This document shows positions 57,868 to 64,000 of a DNA stretch of 64,000 bases, piece by piece; the first letter of the stretch is position 1, and the number at the start of each line of letters is the position of its first letter. The stretch covers positions 116,816,989 to 116,880,988 of the forward strand of contig CM062815.1 in assembly GCA_031772625.1 (NCBI GenBank). Reading direction: 5' to 3'. Source of the stretch: Pinus tabuliformis (Eukaryota > Streptophyta > Pinopsida > Pinales > Pinaceae). The position numbers were made by a program, and so were the translations under genes. The notes under the pieces were generated by a model. That model was not told the origin of the DNA and did not search any database. It worked only from the letters and a program-made list of their open reading frames with translations.

Positions 57868-60303
57868 GTTTTCCAAGAAAATGAACAAACAAGTTTCATT
57901 CATACAACATCCTTCCCTCCCTAGCCCTATGATCCCCATGCGTGAGAGGAGAATTCTAAAGCAAAGCGAAACCCTAGCTGACCCCATGCACGAGAATGCA
58001 TTGCCTAAGCAGAGGATTATCCCGGCAAAGCTTTTGCAGCGACGATGACTCTCACGACCCTTCCCCTCCCAGCTATTCCCACTACCCAAATTTCTCTCTC
58101 TCCCCAACCCCTTGCCCTTATGCAATCCCAATTCAACAAACCAGACATTGGGGAGCATAATGAAGTGCAGGAAAAGAACATACCCGTTAACCAACACTTG
58201 GGATCATTGTGTTTCTTTGCCTTCCATAAAATGTTGTGCCACCTTCACTGATGTCTCCTCTTCGTTATCTCCCTCCTTCTTGTTAACCCTATTTGCTATC
58301 AACCCCCTCTTATGCATGTGTATGCCACCTTCCTTCTTCTGTCTTATCATAATCATGTTGATCACCACCGTGCCTTGCACTTTGAGTATGTGGGAGGTGG
58401 TGGCATTAACTTTGTCCGTACTTGTCATAATAACCCCCTTAATGGGTTTTTCATCCACTTTGCACCCCGATCGGGGGGGAAAAGTAAAAAATTAAAAATT
58501 AAAAACAAAATACAAAAAAACAAAAAATTTAAACAAAAATAAATAAAACTAAATAAAAAATGAAAAAAGTAAATCTCAATGCCTTATTAAACAAAATCGC
58601 AATCCAATATATTCTTTTAATGCTGGCTCCTAAGTCACGTGCCTCCACCAATGATCCCTGCCTCAACTTGACCTTAATCTACATGCCTTTGCCATTGATT
58701 CTTGTATGTTCCTTTATTCCTAGCCATGTTCCTCTGTTATCAATCCCTGCCTCATCCATCGACCTTATTCTGCATGCCTCTGCCATTGATCCCTGCCTCG
58801 ACCATCAATCTTATTCTACATGCCTCCGCCATTGATCCTTACCCATTCCTTTAACCCTAGCCTGCGGCCCCCTCCACCATCGATCCCTGCCTCTACCATC
58901 AAACTTATTCCTTTAACCTTAGCCTCCTGGATTGACAACGTGAGAATTGGCCCACTGACCCTCTCCCTACCTACCTTATTGGTCAAGTAACCACCTGTAG
59001 GTGGACTGATAGCGTGAGGATCTCTTTGGTATAAAGAAAGCAGATCACTTGAGGAAAAGCAAAAGGATGGAGCTGATAAATTCGACCCATGAACAACTAG
59101 TTGTAGAGAAGATAAATTCAACCCCACCAACGCATCCAAGGAGAAACGACAACAATGCCTTCTATAAGTTTAAATTTCCCCATTTTGTTCTAAATTTATC
59201 CACTATTAGATGCAAATAAAATGACACGAAATATGTGAGTTGAAAACCGTAGGAGCCTACAATTTTTTAATGGAAAAGTAGTGTTAAAATCCTCCTTGAA
59301 CGATAATGTGGTCACTACAAAAAATATGATTTATCCCTTGAAAAATAAACAAACAAAATCAGAACCCCAAAGGTCTTGTGACATCCCAAAATCAAGCTTG
59401 TTGTATTACTACAAAAGAGTTAGTTTAATCACGAGTTTAGCTCTATAAAACCTCACATAATCCAAGAGAAATTTGGAAAATGAATTTATGCGAAAACTAT
59501 TGTTTGAAAACCCTCTTCGAATTTGTGAGAGGAGGGGTTTCTATGACCTCGACTCCCTCATGCAAAACCCCATGAAAATATTGAGTAAAATTTTCCAAAA
59601 ATTTCAAATGGATTCGATGTATACAACTCCTCGGCCTATAAGTAAATCAAGTTAGCTCCTCCAGGCAAAAAAATAAAAATAAAATAAATAAATAAATAAA
59701 ATGATTTTGAATCTAGAAATAAACTTTAAAACCCTCTCGACTTCCTTAAAAAAAGATCGATTGAAGCTCAGGTCCAAAATCCAAACAAAATATTAGATGG
59801 GTCTCAAAAGAATCTCATTCTAGAACAAAGGTTAATACTTGAAACCCTAGTTTTTTGTGTGAAGGAGAAAATGGCTAAAAAAGAATTTTATTTTCTTAAA
59901 ATATGGCTCAGATCCACCTGCAACAAATATATCAAATGATAGAATTTGAAATCCCAATCTTTCCTCTTCAAATCTATAAAGAGAAACAAAAGATATGACA
60001 ACCCATGTTGTTCCACAATTTTTTAAGGGTGAGAAGGTTTTAATGTTGAGATAAAGGAGGCCTCCCCATGATACTATCATGCCAAATGTTGATATGCTCA
60101 TTATTTCTTGGAAACAAAGTTAGTTAATATTAAGGAGGGAAACCAACATTGATAATCCTCTAGACTTGTGAACCTTTTCTAACTTCTATGACCTAATCAA
60201 GGCAATGACGTCACACTCCTAGATTCTTCCTATGAATGACTTGATTCCACCAATCATACCTACTTGAAATAAGCTACCAAAACAATTTATATTCAATTTC
60301 TAG
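57868..60303. repeat. Mixed non-coding DNA: A-rich tract and 46-bp minisatellite
   Basis: A tract of mostly A with few T and C lies at 58483-58570, right after GATCGGGGGGGAAAAG. At about 58640-58930 a roughly 46-bp unit repeats imperfectly, with CATGCCTCTGCCATTGATCC, then CTGCCTCGACCATCAA and TTATTCTACATG; two neat copies start near 58773 and 58819. The rest to 60303 is AT-rich with no gene I can support. Confidence 0.5.
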
Positions 60304-60960
60304 CTAAGGGATTCTACCATGATGATATACATGAAAGTTGATAAGGGCCAACCCTAACAAAGTCCTAACACAAAAAAAATGCATATAGAACCCATTACAT
60401 AAAGGAGAAACCAACAAATTGTTGATACATGTGGAGATCCAAGCAATGAAACCTATATTAAACCCAAATTTGTAAAGGAATCCAAACATGAAGCTATGTT
60501 TGAAAAAATTAAAGAATTTTTCCATATCCAACTTAAGGATCATCCACTTCTCCTCATTATTCTTACTAAAGGGGATAATTTCATGTATAAGCACGATATT
60601 TTCCGCAATTTGTCTCTTCCTCACAAAACCACCTCAATTTTCTAAAATAATCTTAGGGAGTATACTTTTTGATATATTAGCAATGATTTTAGACATAATC
60701 TTGTAAGACACATTGCACTATGGTATCATCTTGAATATATATATGGTATCATGTTTAGTTTGTCCCTCCTCTCAGGTGCAAGGAATGATTAACATATTGA
60801 ATAATTCACCCCATCTACACCAAATCAAACTTAACAATATTCCAAAAATAGTTGCAAAAATGAATGTTGAATTCATCTAGACTTGCTACCTTATCAAGTT
60901 CAAAATGATTGATTATTTCCAAGATTTCCTCTTCTGATATTACCTACGTTAGACAAACAT
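60304..60960 (-). pseudogene. Second LINE reverse transcriptase fragment
   Basis: The minus strand reads EIINHFELDKVASLDEFN, then YKIMSKIIANISKSILPKII, then VRKRQIAENIVLIHEIIPF, then MILKLDMEKFFNFFKHSFMF and LYKFGFNIGFIAWISTCINN, and SPLCNGF. These are the early RT blocks of a LINE (compare DKAPGPDGF, KIIANRLKPxLPxII, GRQIxxNIxLxHE and LKLDMxKAFD). A few stops interrupt it. It differs clearly from the LINE at 48-54 kb, so it is an independent, older copy. Traces may continue to about 61160. Confidence 0.75.
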
Positions 60961-61362
60961 TGTCTTTGTTTCTTATAATACATGGATTATAATATTTGTA
61001 CTCAATCTATCTTGGCTCCTAGTTTTAGTATATATGGTGGCATAGGGGTTATATGCTATGTCTTTGAATTTTTCATTTGGACTTAGTGTTTGTCCTTCAT
61101 TGATGGTGATTTCCTTGACATTGTTTTTTTCTTAAGGGAACAGATAACATTTTCATTATACTATCTAGAAACAAGCCAGGTCCCTTACAAAAATTAGACA
61201 TGATCTATCTGTATCTTTCCTTTCATTAAAATGAGTATGGACCTTCTTGCTTCCCCTATTATTTACATATGTTCTATTTATAAATCTATAGCTATAGATT
61301 CTCCAAAAAGTGGCATTATAGACTATATAATGGTATTGCATATATATAAAATAAAATTACTT

Positions 61363-62376
61363 TCATTTGCTTTCTGTCTCAGCGTCATCACCCACAGACG
61401 TGTTCAAGTTCTCTGGTTTGTTCTCTTCTTCTCCTTGAATCTTCGTAGCAGCAACATCAACTTCATCATCATCACCAACCAGAACCTTCACAACAACATC
61501 CTCACCGCAATCATCATAGGTGGTTGAGGGATTTCTAACCCCAAACACCTCCTTTAAGACTCCCACTGTAGCTTTCTCCACCTTGATTTCTATATTTTCA
61601 ACATTTTTTTGTACACTCAGAACATCCATTCGCTAACCTTCAATTGTTTTATGCATAAGCTCCTAGTCTTTACCCAGTACGGACAACTGAGCATAAATGA
61701 CCGCCATATTCTCATTTAATTCTTTAACGATTTCCTTTATCACATGTTTGCAGTAGCCCTCAATCAGGCTCTCAATACCAATGTTCTCAGCACCATTTCT
61801 AGACCCCGAGCTCCCAGAACCTGAGCCACCCCTACTGACATTCCTTGCTGATGAAATTTTTGCAGCAATCCACTTTTGCACTGCGAATATCTTGTGATTA
61901 ACTGATCGGAGCCAGCTGAGGTATATAACGACTTGATCCACCCCGACATTCCTCTCCAGACTGTCTTTCGTAAAAGCAAAAAAATGCAGGGTCTTATCAA
62001 TTGCTATACCTTCCATGTTTCCCCCCGTCCAATACCAAAATCTCGCGGCAATGGTGATATCCTACCCTGTTGAAACTGTTATATTGTACAAACCAGATTG
62101 AAATCGATGCCTCATCGCACACCTGTCATCGCACATGAGGTGTCATATGATGGCACCACAACTGTGAGTTAAAATACCACCTACCATACCAATATTCAAG
62201 AAGCGAAGGTACCTCAGGTAGCCATCCAACATAACTAGTACCATGCAGAGGCGCCTAGGGGAGTTGGCCTCCTTAACTACTTCCATAATGTTCTGACGAC
62301 CCGTACCCCCAACGTACAATGTCGACCTGAAGCCATCGATTAAGGGATGGGACATGTTATTTGGTGATTTATGCAT
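61363..62376 (-). pseudogene. Unrecognised minus-strand coding region: globular start, Gly/Ser linker, coiled coil, acidic tail
   Basis: Pieces at 62376-62143, 62016-61663 and 61629-61363 follow each other on the minus strand. They read MSHPLIDGFRSTLYVGGTG..., then FFAFTKDSLERNVGVDQVVI, then KISSARNVSRGGSGSGSSGS. A helical stretch EIVKELNENMAVIYAQLSVL and MDVLSVQKNVENIEIKVEK follows, then an acidic tail DDCGEDVVVKVLVGDDDEVD. A few interruptions separate the pieces. It suggests a structural or gag-like protein with a coiled coil, but no family is recognised. An LTR with primer site lies to its right (62655-63107) on the opposite strand. Confidence 0.4.
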
Positions 62377-62654
62377 ACTATACCAAGTCCTAATATAACC
62401 CCTGCATTTGCCTAAATGTATGCCATCTGGTTGTTGGCTCGTAGCACATGGAATAGATTAACTTTATCAAATATTTTTAATAGATATATTATTCTTAACA
62501 TGATTATGGAAGTTTCATCTACTAGATGGGAGCCATTCTTGAGAATCCTAATACAATTTTAAATGATTAGCGTAAAATCACCCACTATGTTCAAGGAGTT
62601 GACACCATTTTATAAACACAGTGCTAATTCTTCCACCTGGTTGTTAAAGGTGAC

Positions 62655-63107
62655 TGTTAGATGATCCAAAATTACAATTTATAGGTTATAAAATTAAAAT
62701 AAAATAATTATTAATTTAAGATATTGAATTAATAATTATTATTCTAGAATGTTTAATTATTTAGAATTAGTATATTGTTGTAACTAGATACGACTCTCCA
62801 AATGTGTCGTATCTTAGGCTCTATTTTAGGAGATTTGTTAACTAGTTGGTTTGAATAGCATTTATTGTAAATGGACACTTGTTATTTAATAAGTGATTCA
62901 TAATTAAAGGTAGTTAGGACGTGGAGCTTATAAATAGCTCATTGCAAGAGTGTTTGGATGTTCGGGTGTAAACTCTTGCAAAATCAAATTATGTAATTTA
63001 ATTTATTTTATTTAGATTAATTAATTTATTTAATTATTTAATTATTTATTTTTATTAATAAAATTACGTGTCTGAGGACACTTCTGCCATTATTGTGGTA
63101 TCGGAGC
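62655..63107 (+). mobile_element. LTR with initiator-Met-type primer site (left end of another LTR element)
   Basis: The candidate LTR starts TGTTAGATGATCC and ends near CTTCTGCCA at 63089. It contains CTTATAAATAGCTC (about 62939-62952) as TATA box, then an A/T-rich stretch with AATAAA-like signals. TGGTATCGGAGC follows at 63096-63107, one base from the common initiator-Met primer site. The second LTR lies outside the window or is lost. No gag is recognised downstream. Confidence 0.6.
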
Positions 63108-63302
63108 ACTAGTGATGCTACAGTTGATTTGAGAAGGAGATTCTAGCTCTACAAGTTTTTGGAAAACTCCATTGAATTGTTCAGCGAATGACTGGTACGA
63201 AAGTTGTCAAGTTTTTTGTTCCAAAGAGAAGAAATGTTACTATTTTAATGATTTTAGATTTTTAAATCTAAAAATCAATATTGTGAATTATTATCAAAAC
63301 TA

Positions 63303-63420
63303 CGTTGAAGATCATTTTCCAATCGCCAAATTCCATTGAATTGTTTGTGTTGAAAACTGTGTTGAAGATCATTTCCCAATCGCCAAATTCCATTGAATTG
63401 TTTGTGCTGAAAACTGCGTT
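63303..63420 (+). repeat. Two 57-bp tandem units
   Basis: TTGAAGATCATTT(T/C)CCAATC and the following bases up to GAAAACTG(T/C)G repeat twice, near 63305-63361 and 63362-63418. A third, partial start is TTGAAGCTAC. The copies differ at three or four positions, so the duplication is fairly young. The small forward frame over it is a repeat artefact. Confidence 0.8.
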
Positions 63421-63441
63421 GAAGCTACATAGAGCTCGTTG

Positions 63442-63897
63442 TCAATGTGGTGAAAACTGCGTTGTCAATAGAATTTCAGCTGTAGATGAGAGCCTGTGGA
63501 CTCCACGAGTCCCCACTGTCTGCAACAAAATGAAATGCTCGTCGCATCCGCATGTAGCCGCGTGCTTGGTGACCAAAGAGAAGTAATTTTCTAGCTGTCG
63601 GAACATTGTTAATTGCCTTTGAATTGATGGTGACAGAAACTTTATAATGGGAATACAAATCCAAGTTGTACAGAAATAAGACGGGTAGGACACCGCCTTG
63701 GTTCTAGGAACAAGAGCTTGTAACTCTGATGGTGTGGAACACACAGTGGTGGTGTTCATCACTTCGTTCGGACTCATAGGCAGCGGAAACGAATTGCTGG
63801 CTGCAACCGCCTTCTCATCCCTTAACTCTCCCGTCCAATCATTCATAAACAAAAGAGGCAACGATACCAATAAGAACGCTAGAACAGATAATGACAT
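63442..63897 (-). CDS. Possible first exon of a host gene with a signal peptide
   Basis: A 151-codon minus-strand frame begins MSLSVLAFLLVSLPLLFMND, a textbook signal peptide or membrane anchor (Met, short hydrophobic core of about 15 residues, then polar WTGELRDEK). About 45 further residues of ordinary soluble composition follow (EKAVAASNSFPLPMSPNEVM, CSTPSELQALVPRTKAV). After about residue 70 the composition looks less protein-like, and a possible donor GTGTCC lies near 63690, so the real exon may stop there. The gene would run leftward, and the promoter would lie beyond 63900. A secreted or membrane product is likely if it is real. I do not recognise the family. Confidence 0.35.
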   Translation of the reverse strand: MSLSVLAFLLVSLPLLFMNDWTGELRDEKAVAASNSFPLPMSPNEVMNTTTVCSTPSELQALVPRTKAVSYPSYFCTTWICIPIIKFLSPSIQRQLTMFRQLENYFSLVTKHAATCGCDEHFILLQTVGTRGVHRLSSTAEILLTTQFSPH

Positions 63898-64000
63898 CTC
63901 ATCATGTTTTGTAGCCAGTAAAGACGAATAAGGAAATCAATGAATGTAAACAGATAGGGGAAGGTTAATGAAAGTGATGACCTTGCACTCCCATGTCGGC

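Noticed and set aside
57583-58197. 204-codon minus-strand frame opposite the proline-rich frame
   Set aside because: It has no domain, and openness on both strands suggests a base-composition effect.

Overview
This is intergenic DNA from a very large, repeat-rich plant nuclear genome. A seed plant, plausibly a conifer, is my inference from the low gene density, the long degraded LTR elements, the L1-type LINE with an RNase H domain, and the plant-type tRNA primer sites. No bacterial or organellar genes, tRNA, rRNA or CRISPR arrays were seen. Only one stretch, at the far right (63442-63897, minus), might be the first exon of a host gene.

The left two thirds is a Russian-doll nest. A very old Ty3/gypsy pol fossil (1590-4380) is followed directly by the candidate end of a CACTA (En/Spm) DNA transposon at 4381. 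The TNP2-type transposase gene of that transposon, with recognisable introns, runs on the plus strand from 5070 to 41893. Three later insertions split it. (1) A 24-kb block, 7147-31296, is flanked by CAATG; cutting it out restores the transposase reading. (2) A Ty1/copia element, 33231-38479, is flanked by ATATG and again sits inside a transposase exon. (3) A 2.1-kb solo LTR, 39345-41464, is flanked by CCAGG. The 24-kb block contains an unclassified 5.6-kb element with unfamiliar minus-strand coding blocks (26640-29780). Into this element came a tRNA-Asp-primed LTR element that is now a tandem array of three LTRs and two internal units (8053-26615), flanked by CATCA. A small chromovirus derivative (12431-15499, flanked by AAACT) sits in the first internal unit, and the second unit keeps the matching empty site.

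Downstream of the transposase lies a tandem array of about eight 355-405-bp units (about 42240-45090), then 2 kb with nothing recognised. A non-autonomous LTR element follows (47107-55675). It hosts a nearly full-length but decayed L1-type LINE on the minus strand (about 48030-54038), inserted in a (TA)n tract.

The right end (55676-64000) holds two unfamiliar minus-strand coding fragments (56596-57282 and 61363-62376), a second LINE reverse transcriptase fragment (60304-60960), minisatellites, an LTR with an initiator-Met primer site (62655-63107), and the possible secreted-protein exon.

The most unusual signals are repeated hairpins inside the LTR elements, with constant loops and stems that change in a compensatory way, and antisense exon-like pieces, including a C2H2 zinc finger with splice sites, carried inside the three-LTR array. 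All comparisons were made by eye; no alignment or database search was run.
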